64,000 nt of DNA from Burkholderia arboris (GCF_902499125.1 NZ_CABVPX010000008.1:124001-188000), one strand, 5' to 3'. Shown: positions 9,278 through 19,452, counted from the first letter of the stretch. Translations and numbers: made by a program. The notes: generated by a model from the letters alone, not told the origin.

Positions 9278-10351
9278 TCAATCGAAGGTTGACGGGCGTT
9301 CGGCCGCCACCGAACCGCCGCGCGCGCGCAACTCGCGCGGCGACATGCCGAACCGCTTCTGGATCGCGACGGAGAAGCTGCTCGGATGGTTGTAGCCTAC
9401 CGCGTATGCAACATCGGTGACCGGCACGCCGGGCTCGCGCAGGAGCCGCAGCGCCTGCTGCATGCGCAGTTCGTGCGCATATTCGTGCACGCTCTTGCCA
9501 AGCAGCGTGCGAAACCCGGCACACAGGCTGCTGCGGCTCAGCCCGACCTGACGCGACAGCGCGTCGAGCGAAGGCGGTGCAGCGAAATGCTCCTGCAACA
9601 CCAGTTGCGCCTTCGATACCGCGCGCCGCGTCATGCGGGTCACCTCGCCGCGCCCGGCGTCGTCATCGGCATGCTGCACGGCGTCGGAGACCGAATCAAT
9701 CGCATGCGCGACGATCTCGAGGCTGCGCCCATGCAGGTAGATCGACCGGCTGCGGCCGTCGAGCGGGCAGTCGCCAATGCTCTGCAAGCAGTCGAACAGC
9801 ACCGGTGAAATCGGCGCCGCGTGCATGAACGACTCCCTCAGCGTACCTTCGACGAAATGCCGCAGCGGGGTCGGCAACGCGTCCTCCGCACCGGCGTAGA
9901 GCGCGCTCAGCGCACTGCGGTGCAGGTAGATGCTCGTCACCTGATGGTGGCCACGCTCGATCACGTCGCCCGCCGGCATGCCGTCGGGTTCCGCGACCAG
10001 CATCATCGAAGGACCGTCGAGGTCGATCTCGCGCCCGGCCACCGAATACGACCCGGTTCCGCAGCGAGCGATGCGGATGCGCAGCGTGTTCTGTCCACGC
10101 GTGCGCCGCCGCACGACGCCCGCGAAGCTGACGTCGACGGACGTCATCCAGAATGCCGGCGATTGTGCGTGAAATTCGGTCCGGCCTTCCGCGTACGCGT
10201 TCGCATAGTCGACGCGATAGTGATGTCCGTTGCCGATCTGCCGGATCTCCGTCGACGGAAAATCCGGCACCGACAGGTTCGTGGCCGGCACGGCCAGATC
10301 GCGACTCAGCGAATCGTAGTCAAGGTACGGGGAATACAGGTTCTGCAACAT
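9278..10351 (-). CDS. AraC family transcriptional regulator (PchR-like)
   Basis: A 357-residue regulator. An N-terminal ligand-sensing domain is followed by a C-terminal AraC DNA-binding domain with two helix-turn-helix units (LSRQVGLSRSSLCAGFRTLL and VTDVAYAVGYNHPSSFSVAI). The organisation resembles PchR-type regulators, which sense ligands brought in by a neighbouring TonB-dependent receptor. ATG 10351 is chosen because GGAG precedes it; an upstream in-frame start lacks support. It is the only regulator in region 1 and probably binds the repeated boxes upstream of the MFS and serine hydrolase genes. A degenerate pair of TTCTT half-sites, also 21 bp apart (10403-10430), lies 52 bp upstream of its own start and may mean autoregulation. 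Confidence 0.87.
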   Translation of the reverse strand: MLQNLYSPYLDYDSLSRDLAVPATNLSVPDFPSTEIRQIGNGHHYRVDYANAYAEGRTEFHAQSPAFWMTSVDVSFAGVVRRRTRGQNTLRIRIARCGTGSYSVAGREIDLDGPSMMLVAEPDGMPAGDVIERGHHQVTSIYLHRSALSALYAGAEDALPTPLRHFVEGTLRESFMHAAPISPVLFDCLQSIGDCPLDGRSRSIYLHGRSLEIVAHAIDSVSDAVQHADDDAGRGEVTRMTRRAVSKAQLVLQEHFAAPPSLDALSRQVGLSRSSLCAGFRTLLGKSVHEYAHELRMQQALRLLREPGVPVTDVAYAVGYNHPSSFSVAIQKRFGMSPRELRARGGSVAAERPSTFD

Positions 10352-10585
10352 CGGCGCGGGACTCCGGTGGCCGCCCCGCGTCCTGCCGGAAGCGAGGCGC
10401 GATTCTTGCGATCGCGGCAACGCTTCTTTATATCAAGCCGGAAATACGACGCAAAGAACATGTTTACCCCCGAATCGGCCCGCTACCGGCAAGCAGCAAC
10501 GGTCCCGACCGGCCACCTCACGCTCCATGCCCCCGCCCTGCCGCAACCCGTCCGGCGCGGCGCGACACCGGCCGCGCCGCGCCCG

Positions 10586-11833
10586 TCACGACACCAGCAC
10601 GTCGTCCCCCTTCACCGCATACGCGGCCTCCCGCCGCCGCAGCTTCATTGCGATCAACGCCGCCAGCACCGCCAGCCCGGCGCCCGTGAGAAACCCGCCC
10701 GTGTAACCGACCTTCGCGGTCAGCGACAGGATCGTCGACGATGCGATCAGCTCGCCGAGATCGCGGGTGCTCTGCACGGCCGTCACGTCGGTGCCGGCCT
10801 GATCGCTGCCGCCCGCGAAGCGCATGCCGGCCGTCATGATCGATACGGACGTGATCCCCGTCGCCAGCGAGCCGAGCACCGTGCACAGCCACGCCCACGA
10901 CGCGGACACCGGCAGCCATCCGCTCGCCTGCGCGAACCACAGCAATGCCGCGGCCCCCGCACAGCTCACGCCGGCCGTAAACGCCCGCCACAAACCGAGC
11001 CCCCGCACGAGCCACGCGCCGCCGCCGCAACCGAGCACGACCGTCACGACGCCACCGGCCATCCCGAGTTTCCCGATCGCGTCGAGCGTCCAGCCCGCAT
11101 CGTTGAGGAACAGCTTCGACAGGCCGAAGCCCGATACGGCCGTCATCGCCGACAGCAGCGCGAGCGACAGCAGCGACCACGAACGCGGCCGCTTCGCGAA
11201 GCGCACGAGGCTCGCAGTGTGCTCGGACCGGGCGCGCGCACGATCCGCGTCGCGCGGCAATACCCACAGCACGCAGACCAGGCTAGCGAGCGGGACGGCC
11301 GCCAGCGCGAGAAACGCGGCTTGCTGGCCGAACAGGCCGATCAGCGTCAACGTGCCGGCGCCGCCGCCGAAGAAGCCGATCATGACGCCCGCGATCTGGA
11401 TCGCGTTGATCTTCGCGAGTGTGTCGCCGCTGAAGTGCTCGGCGGCCATTCCGTCGTTCGCGATGTCCTGCGTCGCGCTCGCGAGCGACGCGATGGCCAG
11501 CAGACCGACCGCCCACCCGGCCGTCGCGACCGTCATGCCGATCTGCGCGAGGCTGGCGAGGCACAGCACGACCACGGCCTGCATCGGCAGCATCCAGCTG
11601 CGCCGCCGGCCGATGCGTGGCGACCAGCGGTTGTCGACGACGGGCGCCCACAGGAATTTCACGATCCACGGCAGCCCGACGAGCGGCAAGAACGCAAGTG
11701 CGTGAAGCGGCGCGCCGTCGTGGCGCAGCAGTGTCGGCATCGCGTCCATCGCAATACCGATTGGAATTCCCTGTGACAGGTAAAGCAGCGTGATCGTGAT
11801 GACCAGGCGGCGATGTTCGAGCAGATCGCGCAT
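10586..11833 (-). CDS. fptX: Ferric pyochelin inner-membrane permease
   Basis: A 415-residue permease of the RhtX/FptX family, an MFS branch related to AmpG. In Pseudomonas aeruginosa FptX moves ferric pyochelin across the inner membrane. The N-terminus reads LLYLSQGIPIGIAMDAMPTL, and about 12 hydrophobic segments follow; SATQDIANDGMAAEHF is typical of the family. ATG 11833 is preferred over an in-frame ATG six codons upstream because GGAG precedes it at about 8 bp. It is the last gene of fptABCX, 22 bp after fptC. Confidence 0.9.
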   Translation of the reverse strand: MRDLLEHRRLVITITLLYLSQGIPIGIAMDAMPTLLRHDGAPLHALAFLPLVGLPWIVKFLWAPVVDNRWSPRIGRRRSWMLPMQAVVVLCLASLAQIGMTVATAGWAVGLLAIASLASATQDIANDGMAAEHFSGDTLAKINAIQIAGVMIGFFGGGAGTLTLIGLFGQQAAFLALAAVPLASLVCVLWVLPRDADRARARSEHTASLVRFAKRPRSWSLLSLALLSAMTAVSGFGLSKLFLNDAGWTLDAIGKLGMAGGVVTVVLGCGGGAWLVRGLGLWRAFTAGVSCAGAAALLWFAQASGWLPVSASWAWLCTVLGSLATGITSVSIMTAGMRFAGGSDQAGTDVTAVQSTRDLGELIASSTILSLTAKVGYTGGFLTGAGLAVLAALIAMKLRRREAAYAVKGDDVLVS

Positions 11834-11855
11834 CGAAGTCTCCAGTTGCATGAGG

Positions 11856-13367
11856 TTAAAAAGAATCGGCGCCGGCCGGCATGCGCGCGGCCTGCATGGC
11901 ATCGCGCCGCGGACGGCGAGCCGACCGCAGCAGCAATGCGCCGAATGCGACGAGTGCCGCGTCGATCGGCCAGTAAACCGGGTGGGCGGCACCAAGCAGC
12001 GCAATCGCGCAATGCGTCGCGCCGGCCAGCCCGTATGCCGCGCCGGCCGCCCGCATCAGGACGCGCAGCCATGCCGCGCGCTCGGCCACACAGGCCGCGA
12101 GCGCAATCGCGCCGCCCCACACGGCCCAGAACAGCATCGCGAGCGCATGATCGACATGCACGCCGTCGGGCAATGCGCGCCCGGCAAACAGCAGCACGCC
12201 GCCCGCCAGCACGAGGCCGCCGCATGCGCCGACCGCAACGGCGGCCAGCGCGTCGGCCGAACGATCGCGCTGTGCACGCCGCCGCTCGATCCACAGATGC
12301 AGCCCCGTTGCGCACAGCGCGCATGCGGCGAGTCCCATCAGGAAATGCAGCACGCGCAACACGCCGCCCGTCGCGCCGACCCAGCCGTATTGCGCGAAAT
12401 GAAGCGGCTGCACCGCGATAAACGCGCGCAGCCAGAAGCCGCGGCCGCGCGACGTGGCGTCCGCGAGCCATTGCCCGTCCGCCGCGCGATACAGGTGACG
12501 CTCGAACACGGCCGTGCTCGGCAGGCCCGCAGTCGTACCCGCAATCTCGATGCGCGCGTTCGCGTCGCCCCAGCGATGCAGCACGACGGCCTCTTGCCGG
12601 AACCCGGGCACGCGCGTCGCATCGCGCCGCAGCAGCGCGTCGAGCTCGGGCGCGTGCCGCCACGGGCCACCCGCCTCGACGGGCGGCGGCCCGCCGAGCA
12701 GTGCGGCGAATGCGCGCTGCGGCTGCCCCGGATACGCAACACCTGCCAGCGACACCGTGCCGAGCGCGCCGAGCCCCGACAACGCGCCGGTGAACGCGAA
12801 CAACACGAGCCACGGCGTCCCCCACAGGCCGATCCACGCGTGCAGGTCGAACAGCGCGACACGCAACCCGCGGCCGCGCCGGATGCGCGCCGCGTCGGGC
12901 CAGCGCCGGTGATGGACGACCAGGCCCGCGACGATGAGCACGAGCAACACGATGCCCCACAGGCTGACGAAGATGCGGCCGGGAAACCCGGCGAACAGCG
13001 TCTTGTGCAGCGTGACGATCAATGCCCCTCGTCCCGCGTCGGGCAGCGGCTCGCCCGTGGCCGGATCGAGCGCGAGCGTGCATGCCTGGCGTGCGTCGCA
13101 GAAACGGATGGCCGGATCGGCCGGCTGCGGCAGCACGATGCGCGCATCGCGCAACGCGACCCCGAGCGCCGCCGCGCGCGCGACGAGTGCATCGAGCGGC
13201 AGCGTCGGCCGCGCGACGGCGACCGGTGGCGGCCGCCACCAGCCCTGCATCGAATCGGAGGCGAGACTCCAGGTGCCGCTGAACAGCACGACGAACAGCA
13301 CCACGCCGAACAGCGCACCGGCGCCGCGATGCAGCGCGCGCCAGCGCGAACGCGACGAAGCGTCCAT
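11856..13367 (-). CDS. fptC: PepSY-domain membrane protein, FptC-type
   Basis: A 503-residue PepSY-associated transmembrane protein. An N-terminal membrane segment (about residues 18-38) is followed by a large periplasmic part with PepSY-like repeats, then several membrane helices in the C-terminal third. Relatives accompany siderophore receptors and some act as ferric-siderophore reductases, which fits a role in releasing iron from ferric pyochelin; that role is inferred. The start at 13367 is 1 bp after the fptB stop, and fptX follows after 22 bp, so translation is probably coupled. Confidence 0.82.
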   Translation of the reverse strand: MDASSRSRWRALHRGAGALFGVVLFVVLFSGTWSLASDSMQGWWRPPPVAVARPTLPLDALVARAAALGVALRDARIVLPQPADPAIRFCDARQACTLALDPATGEPLPDAGRGALIVTLHKTLFAGFPGRIFVSLWGIVLLVLIVAGLVVHHRRWPDAARIRRGRGLRVALFDLHAWIGLWGTPWLVLFAFTGALSGLGALGTVSLAGVAYPGQPQRAFAALLGGPPPVEAGGPWRHAPELDALLRRDATRVPGFRQEAVVLHRWGDANARIEIAGTTAGLPSTAVFERHLYRAADGQWLADATSRGRGFWLRAFIAVQPLHFAQYGWVGATGGVLRVLHFLMGLAACALCATGLHLWIERRRAQRDRSADALAAVAVGACGGLVLAGGVLLFAGRALPDGVHVDHALAMLFWAVWGGAIALAACVAERAAWLRVLMRAAGAAYGLAGATHCAIALLGAAHPVYWPIDAALVAFGALLLRSARRPRRDAMQAARMPAGADSF

Positions 13368-13368
13368 G

Positions 13369-13632
13369 TCAGTGCCCTCCCCAGCACACCGCGCACGGCA
13401 CGAGCACCGCGAGCCACGCGCCCGCGCGCCAGGCGGCCTGCCGCGCTCCGGGTGCGACGAGCACCCACAGCAGCGCGGCGACGCTCGCGACGAGCGTCAG
13501 CAGCACGGCCGCGTAGAGCCGGTTCAGGCCGTCGGCCGGGTAATGACGGGCCAGCGTGACCGCGAGCGCAACCGCGCCCGGCAGCACGCCACCGATCGCG
13601 ATTGCCGCCCGCGCGCCCCAGCCGAGCGCCAT
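13369..13632 (-). CDS. fptB: Small membrane protein, FptB-type (DUF3649)
   Basis: An 87-residue protein made almost wholly of three hydrophobic segments, ending in PCAVCWGGH with two cysteines. It resembles the DUF3649 iron-uptake membrane proteins found between a siderophore receptor and its PepSY partner. Its ATG (13632) overlaps the fptA stop by one base (TGATG), and its stop is 1 bp from the fptC start. Function unknown; position in fptABCX is the main evidence for the name. Confidence 0.75.
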   Translation of the reverse strand: MALGWGARAAIAIGGVLPGAVALAVTLARHYPADGLNRLYAAVLLTLVASVAALLWVLVAPGARQAAWRAGAWLAVLVPCAVCWGGH

Positions 13633-15815
13633 CAGAATTGCCCGCGCACGGTCAGCATCACGTTGCGCGGTTCCCCGTAACGGTTGTTCCAGCCCGGCTG
13701 GCTCAGGCTCAGGTAGTAGTTGCGGTCGAACAGGTTATTGACGTTGAGCGCGGCGCTCCAGTGCTTGTCGTAGCGGTAGCCGAGCCGCACGCTCGCGAGC
13801 GCGTAGCCGCCCTGGGTCATCGTCACGCCGTTCGACTGCGCCGAGTAGTTGCTCTGCACCTGCACGCCGCCGCCGATGCTCCAGCGCCGCTCCTGCCACG
13901 GCAGGTCGTAGTTGGTCCACAGCCGGAACAGGTGGCGCGGGTTCAGCAGCGGCGAAAACGACGCCCCCGCGTTCGCGAGATTGTTCGCGTAACGCATCGT
14001 GTCGTACGTGTAGCTCGCCCACACGCTCCACCACGGGGTGATGCGGCCGTTCGCCTCGAACTCGAAGCCCTGGCTGCGCACGCTGCCGCCGTTCACGTAG
14101 TAGCAGCTCGGCCCCGCGCACGGATGCGCGTTGTCGACCTGCGGGTTGTTGTCGAGATCGATGCGGAACGCCGCGAGCGACACGTTGAGCTTGCCGCCCG
14201 CCAGTTCGCCCTTCACCCCCGTCTCGTAGGTGCGCCCCTTCACCGGCGTCAGGATGCCGCCGCCCCACATCGACTTGGTCTGCGGCTGGAACACTTCCGC
14301 ATAGCTCGCGTACCACGACCAGTCGCGCGCGAAATCCCAGATCAGCCCGCCGTACGGCGTGAACTGGTGGCCGGTGTTGTAGTGCGCGCCGAGGCTGTCC
14401 TGGTTCCACCAGCTCATCCGGCCGCCGAGCACGAGCGTGACGGGCTCCGCAAGCTTGATGCGGCCGAGCCCGTACACGCCCTTCTGCGAAATGTCGTTCT
14501 GCTGCGACTGCTGGTACGGCCCGATGCCAGGCTCGGGCACGCTGCTCGGGTTCCAGCGGTACACGTTCACCGGCGTGCCGGACACGTCGCCGAGCAGCGG
14601 CGCCGTCATCTGCCCGCTGCTGCTGTTCGCGTAGGTGAGCCCGAACAGCAGGTCGTGCGTGAGCCCGAACGCATGCACGGGGCCCTGCACGTTCGCATCG
14701 AGGCTGCGGCTGTAGCTGCTGAACTGGTACGCCGCACCGGTCAGCCGGCCGCCGTTGCCGGTCGCCGGATCGATCGCGCCGAACGAACCCGCGTACTTCA
14801 GGTCCGAGCGCACGCTCTGGTATTCGCCGCTCACTTTCGCCTTCCAGCCGGCACCGAGCTTCTGCTCCACCGACGCGAACGCGCGCGTCGTGTCCCAGTT
14901 GAAACGGCCCCACGCGGTATCGAGGAACGTCGAGCGCGACAGGCCGAGGCTCGACCCGTCGCGCGCCATCGGCACGCCGGACATGTCAGGCACCGACGAC
15001 GTCGTCTGGTACTGCGCACCGAACGTGAGCAACGTGTCGCGCGTCACGTCGACTTCCGTGACGCCGTAGATGGAGCGCGTGTCCTGCTTCGCGTGGTCGT
15101 AGAAGAAATGGCGATCCTCGTACGCGGCGACGAGCCGGCTGCGCACGGTGCCGGCCGCGTTGAGCGGCCCGCCGATGTCGGCTTCCGCGCGATAGCGGTC
15201 CCAGCTGCCGACGCTCACGCTCGCGTGCGCGGAGAACTGGTATTGCGGGCGCTTGCGCACCAGGTTGACCGTCGCGGCCGGATTGCCCGAGCCGTGCAGC
15301 AGCCCGTTCGCGCCGCGCAGGATTTCCACGCGTTCGTACACCGAGATGTCCTGCGGCGCGCTCGCCATGTCGCCGATCACGACCGGCACGCCGTCGAATT
15401 CGAATGAATCGACCTTGAAGCCGCGCACGAAGTACGCGGTGGTGAGCAGCACGTACGGCTGAACGGTCACGCCGGCCGACTGCTGCATCACCTCGTCGAG
15501 CGAGAACAGATTCTGCTGGTCGATCCGCTCGCGCGTCGTCACGCTGACCGACTGCGGAATCTCCCGCAACGCGAGCGGCATCTTGCCGACCGTCGCCACC
15601 GACGGATCGTCGGCCACGCCGCGCGAGGCGTTCACCGCAATCGCCTTCAGCTCGCCCGCGGCGGGCGCCGCGGCCGCCGCTTCCTGCTTGACCTCCGCGC
15701 CGGCTGCCGGCGCCGCAGCGGCGAATGCCGCCGCCGGATGCGCGGCGATCAGCAGGCCGAGATACAGCGACGGGCGCCAGCGCCCGAAACGGGCGGCTCG
15801 TGCGCCCTTCATCAT
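13632..15815 (-). CDS. fptA: Ferric pyochelin outer-membrane receptor
   Basis: A 727-residue TonB-dependent siderophore receptor. A signal peptide ends near residues 30-35 ([13 protein letters not shown]), followed by an Ala-rich linker with a short secretin/TonB-like segment. The plug has [14 protein letters not shown] and the barrel ends in TVRGQF. Tandem ATGs at 15815 and 15812 both follow GGGAG; the second is spaced slightly better. A near-perfect Fur box lies 50 bp upstream of the start. It heads fptABCX and follows the pchEFGHI operon by 146 bp. Its place in a full pyochelin locus makes ferric pyochelin the expected ligand. Confidence 0.92.
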   Translation of the reverse strand: MMKGARAARFGRWRPSLYLGLLIAAHPAAAFAAAAPAAGAEVKQEAAAAAPAAGELKAIAVNASRGVADDPSVATVGKMPLALREIPQSVSVTTRERIDQQNLFSLDEVMQQSAGVTVQPYVLLTTAYFVRGFKVDSFEFDGVPVVIGDMASAPQDISVYERVEILRGANGLLHGSGNPAATVNLVRKRPQYQFSAHASVSVGSWDRYRAEADIGGPLNAAGTVRSRLVAAYEDRHFFYDHAKQDTRSIYGVTEVDVTRDTLLTFGAQYQTTSSVPDMSGVPMARDGSSLGLSRSTFLDTAWGRFNWDTTRAFASVEQKLGAGWKAKVSGEYQSVRSDLKYAGSFGAIDPATGNGGRLTGAAYQFSSYSRSLDANVQGPVHAFGLTHDLLFGLTYANSSSGQMTAPLLGDVSGTPVNVYRWNPSSVPEPGIGPYQQSQQNDISQKGVYGLGRIKLAEPVTLVLGGRMSWWNQDSLGAHYNTGHQFTPYGGLIWDFARDWSWYASYAEVFQPQTKSMWGGGILTPVKGRTYETGVKGELAGGKLNVSLAAFRIDLDNNPQVDNAHPCAGPSCYYVNGGSVRSQGFEFEANGRITPWWSVWASYTYDTMRYANNLANAGASFSPLLNPRHLFRLWTNYDLPWQERRWSIGGGVQVQSNYSAQSNGVTMTQGGYALASVRLGYRYDKHWSAALNVNNLFDRNYYLSLSQPGWNNRYGEPRNVMLTVRGQF

Positions 15816-15864
15816 CGATCTCCCAGGTTCCCGTACCTCGTACCGCATTCACGCCCCCGTATTT

Positions 15865-15883
15865 GATAATCATTCTCATTATC
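15865..15883 (-). promoter_or_regulatory. Fur box upstream of fptA
   Basis: GATAAT-CATTCTC-ATTATC, a near-perfect match to the 19-bp Fur consensus (6-bp arms fully palindromic). It lies 50 bp upstream of the fptA start and downstream of the pchI stop. It predicts repression of fptABCX by Fur when iron is plentiful. Confidence 0.88.
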
Positions 15884-15961
15884 AATTAGAACCGGCGGGC
15901 GATTTTTCGATCGAGGGGCTTTTCCTATCGATTCCGGGCACGCCGGCCCGCATTGTTCACG

Positions 15962-17734
15962 TCAGTGTTCGGATTCGGCCGGGCGGGTTGCTTCGTCCGC
16001 ACCGGCGCCAGCCGGTGACGCCGCGTCATGCGGGTGTCCCGCGCGGGCGAAGGCCGCGTACCACCCATCCGCTTCCACGAGCTGCGCATGCGTGCCGGTC
16101 GCCCGCACGCGGCCCCCATCGAGCACGACGATCGTGTCGGCCGCCGCCGCGAGCGCCGGCTGGTGCGTGACGACGATGCGCGTGCGCTGCCCGCGCAACG
16201 CGACGAGACTGTCGCGCACACGCCGCGCGCTCAGTTCGTCGAGGCTCGCGGTCGGCTCGTCGAACATCAGCACCGGCGCCCGCGCCAGCAGCGCACGCGC
16301 GAGGCAGGCCCGCTGCCGCTGCCCGCCCGACAGCAACTGGCCGCCCGGCCCCACGTCGGTGTCGAGGCCGTCCGGCAGCCGCTCGGCGTCGCGCAGCAGG
16401 CCGACCGCGTCCAGCACAGCACGCAGCTCGGCATCGGTTGCGTCCGGCCGCCCCATCCGCACGTTCCACGCCAGGCTGCCGCGAAACAGCCCGTTGTCCT
16501 GGAACACGAGGTTGCGCGTCGCGGCGAGCGTCGCTTCGCTCAGGTGCCGCACGTCGGAGCGGCCGAGCAGCACGCGCCCGGTACTCGGATCGTCGAGCCG
16601 CGCGAGCAGGCCGAGCAGTGTGCTCTTGCCCGCCCCCGTGGGGCCGACGATCGCGACGAAGCCGCCCGCCGGGCAGTGCAGGTCGATCCCGTCGAGCAGC
16701 GTCGTTCCGCCGGCCGAGCGATAGCCGACGCGCACCGCGTCGACGCTCGCATCGTGCACCGGCGTGCCGCGCTCGGGGCTGTCGAAGCGCGGCGCGTGCA
16801 GCACCGCGAGCACCGTGTCGAGCGCGCGCCAGCCGCCGCGCAGCGCCTGGTCGAGCTGCGTGAGCTGGGCGAGCGGCTCGATGAAGCGCACGAGCAGCAC
16901 GAGCACCGCAACGGCCGTCGCCGCATCGAGCCGGCCGGCCGCGACGGCCCACGTGCCGCCGGCCAGCATCGCGACGAACACAGCTTGCACCGCGCCCGCG
17001 AAACCCAGCTCGATCGGCAGCGAGCGCCGCATCAGCGCACGCGTGCGGCGATGCTGTTCGTCGAACGCGCGCTGCAGCGCCGCGCGCGCGTCGCCTTCCC
17101 GGCCCGCGAAGCGCAGCAGCCCCTGATGCGCGGCGAACGTCTGAAGCTGCACGGCCATGTCGCGATCGCCGGCCGCACGCGCCTGTTCGGACGCGAGCGT
17201 GCGCGCGCCGCCGCGCTCCAGCAGCGCAAACAGCAGCACGGCTGCGGCCGCGAGGCACAGCGCGATGCGCCAGTCGAGCCACGCGAGCCCCGCGACGACC
17301 GCGAGCGGCGTCACCACCGCGCCGATCAGCGGCCCGAGCAGGTGGGCGGGAATGCCCATCGCCTGCATGACGGGCCCGCGCAGCAGCCCGGCCGGATGAC
17401 TGTCGCGCACGGTCTGCCACGACGCGAGGCGCGGCAGGTGCCGCACGAGGCGATCGACGAGACCGGTCGCCAGTGCGCCGCCCGCGCGATAGCCGCCGCG
17501 TTGCGCGACGTACAGCACGACCGCGTGGCACGGCGTCAGCGCGCCGAGCGCGACGGTCCAGTGCAACGCGGCCGCGTGCGCGCCGGCGAACCATGCGCGG
17601 ATCAGCGGCACGAGCAGCAACCCGCAGGCGCCGTCGAGCAACGCAGCGGCCACTGCCCAGCCGGCACCGCGCCACAGCGCGCGGCGCGTGTCGCGCGGCA
17701 GGCATTGCAAACGTTTGAGCGATTTCGTCATCAT
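15962..17734 (-). CDS. pchI: ABC transporter, fused TMD-NBD, PchI-type
   Basis: A 590-residue half-transporter: an N-terminal membrane domain of about six helices, then an ATPase domain. Walker A is GPTGAGKST, the signature is LLSGGQRQR, and Walker B is PVLMFDEPTASLDE. It resembles exporter-type ABC proteins, but relatives in pyochelin and yersiniabactin loci (PchHI, YbtPQ) act at the inner membrane in siderophore handling; YbtPQ import ferric siderophore. Its ATG overlaps the pchH stop by 4 bp (ATGA), so PchH and PchI probably pair as a heterodimer made in equal amounts. It is the last gene of pchEFGHI. Confidence 0.88.
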   Translation of the reverse strand: MMTKSLKRLQCLPRDTRRALWRGAGWAVAAALLDGACGLLLVPLIRAWFAGAHAAALHWTVALGALTPCHAVVLYVAQRGGYRAGGALATGLVDRLVRHLPRLASWQTVRDSHPAGLLRGPVMQAMGIPAHLLGPLIGAVVTPLAVVAGLAWLDWRIALCLAAAAVLLFALLERGGARTLASEQARAAGDRDMAVQLQTFAAHQGLLRFAGREGDARAALQRAFDEQHRRTRALMRRSLPIELGFAGAVQAVFVAMLAGGTWAVAAGRLDAATAVAVLVLLVRFIEPLAQLTQLDQALRGGWRALDTVLAVLHAPRFDSPERGTPVHDASVDAVRVGYRSAGGTTLLDGIDLHCPAGGFVAIVGPTGAGKSTLLGLLARLDDPSTGRVLLGRSDVRHLSEATLAATRNLVFQDNGLFRGSLAWNVRMGRPDATDAELRAVLDAVGLLRDAERLPDGLDTDVGPGGQLLSGGQRQRACLARALLARAPVLMFDEPTASLDELSARRVRDSLVALRGQRTRIVVTHQPALAAAADTIVVLDGGRVRATGTHAQLVEADGWYAAFARAGHPHDAASPAGAGADEATRPAESEH

Positions 17735-19452
17735 GCGGCCTCCCCGCCTGCGGCACCGCGTTCGCGCCATAGCCGCGCATACAGCCCGCGTGCGGCCAGC
17801 AGCGCCGCATGCGTGCCGCGCTCGACGATCCGGCCGCGCTCCATCACGAGAATCTGGTCGGCGTGCCGGATCGCGTCGAGCTCGTGGCTGACGATCACGC
17901 GCGTGCGCGCGTCGCTGCGCAGCGCGTGGCGCAATGCCCGCCCGGTTTGCGGATCGAGCGCCGATGCCGGTTCGTCGAGCAGCAGCAACGGTGCAGGCGA
18001 CAGCAGCGCGCGAGCAATCGACAGCCGCTGCAGTTCTCCGCCGGACAGGCGCACGTCGCGCCCGCATAGGCAGTCGTAGCCGCCCGGCAACGCGTCGATG
18101 CGTTCGTCGAGGCAGGCCGCGCGCGCAGCGGCGCGAATCGCATCGCGATCGGCATCGGGCCGGTAAAGCGCGATGTTCGCCGCGATCGACACGTCGAGTG
18201 CGGTGGCTTGCTGGAATACCATCGCGACCTGTTCACGCCGCCGCTCCGCCGCGAGCAGCCGCAGATCGGCGCCGCCGATCCGCACCGTGCCGCGGTCCGG
18301 ATCCATGAAGCGCGCGAGCAGCATCAGCAGCGTGCTCTTGCCCGCGCCCGACGGTCCGACGATCGCGGTGGTCGAGCCGGCCGCGATCGTCGCGTCGATG
18401 TCGTGCAGGATCGGCGTGCCGTCGATGTCGACATGCACGCCGCGCAGCTCGACCGACGCATCGCGCGGCACCTGTGCCGCGCCTTCGACAGGCTCGGGCA
18501 GGCCCGGCTGCGCGAGCAACGCATCGAGGCGTGCAGCAGCGGCGCGTGCCTCGCGCAACGCATCGGCACCGTGGCCGAGCGCGCGCACCGGCGCCGCGAC
18601 CGCCCAGATCAGCAGTGCAAACGCGCACAGTTCGCCGACCGGCAACTGCCCGGCCGTGAGCCACGTCGCGCCGAACACGACCCACGCGAGCAGGAACGGC
18701 GTGCCGAGCAGCACTTGCGTGCATGCGCCGGGGCCGCCGACGCGGCCGACCCACGCCGAAAACGCCTGTTCGAAGCGCCCGGTCGACGCCAGCGCGGCCG
18801 CCTCGATGCCCGCGCCCGGATACTGCCGCACGAGCGCCGGGTTCTGCGCGAGCTGCGCGTAGTCGCCCATCAATTGTTCGAGCGCTGCGTTGCGTGACGC
18901 GACGGCCGGCGCGAACCGCGCCGAGCGCATCCAGCGGAACAGCGCGGCGCCGCCGGCGAGCGGCACGAGCGCGAACGCGAGCAGCGCGGGATTCAGGTCA
19001 AGCAGGCACGCCAGCGCCGCGCACGGCACGACGACGAGCTGCGTGATATCGGCCGGCGCATGCGCGACGAGCTGGTGCAGCGCGCGCACGTCCTGGTCGA
19101 CATGACGTGCGATGCGGTCGCCGCCCGCGCGGGCGAACCAGCCGAGCGGCAAACGCTGCAGATGATCGGCGAGGCGCTTGCGCAGGCGATCGCAGAGATC
19201 GGCGTCGACGCGGTGCGTCAGGTGCAGCGCGGCCGTCTGGCCGCCCAGCCAGCACACGCCGGCCGCCACGGCCGCGATGAGCCAGCCGAGCGACGCTGCG
19301 TCGAGCCGAGGCGACACGCGCCATGCATCGGCGAGCCGAGCAAGCGCGAGCCACGGCACGAGCGACGCGATGCCGGCCAGCGCCTGCAGCACCACCGCCG
19401 TGGCGAGCAGACCCGCGAACGGCCGCAACATCGAAAGCAACGGTCCTTTCAT
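17731..19452 (-). CDS. pchH: ABC transporter, fused TMD-NBD, PchH-type
   Basis: A 573-residue half-transporter with an N-terminal membrane domain and a C-terminal ATPase. Walker A is GPSGAGKST, the signature is LSGGELQRLSIARAL, and Walker B is LLLLDEPASALD. The start at 19452 overlaps the pchG stop by 4 bp, and the gene overlaps pchI by 4 bp, so it is translationally coupled on both sides. The frame is open far upstream but that part lies within pchG and reads as non-coding. It likely pairs with PchI for pyochelin transport at the inner membrane; direction is not decided by sequence. Confidence 0.88.
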   Translation of the reverse strand: MKGPLLSMLRPFAGLLATAVVLQALAGIASLVPWLALARLADAWRVSPRLDAASLGWLIAAVAAGVCWLGGQTAALHLTHRVDADLCDRLRKRLADHLQRLPLGWFARAGGDRIARHVDQDVRALHQLVAHAPADITQLVVVPCAALACLLDLNPALLAFALVPLAGGAALFRWMRSARFAPAVASRNAALEQLMGDYAQLAQNPALVRQYPGAGIEAAALASTGRFEQAFSAWVGRVGGPGACTQVLLGTPFLLAWVVFGATWLTAGQLPVGELCAFALLIWAVAAPVRALGHGADALREARAAAARLDALLAQPGLPEPVEGAAQVPRDASVELRGVHVDIDGTPILHDIDATIAAGSTTAIVGPSGAGKSTLLMLLARFMDPDRGTVRIGGADLRLLAAERRREQVAMVFQQATALDVSIAANIALYRPDADRDAIRAAARAACLDERIDALPGGYDCLCGRDVRLSGGELQRLSIARALLSPAPLLLLDEPASALDPQTGRALRHALRSDARTRVIVSHELDAIRHADQILVMERGRIVERGTHAALLAARGLYARLWRERGAAGGEAA

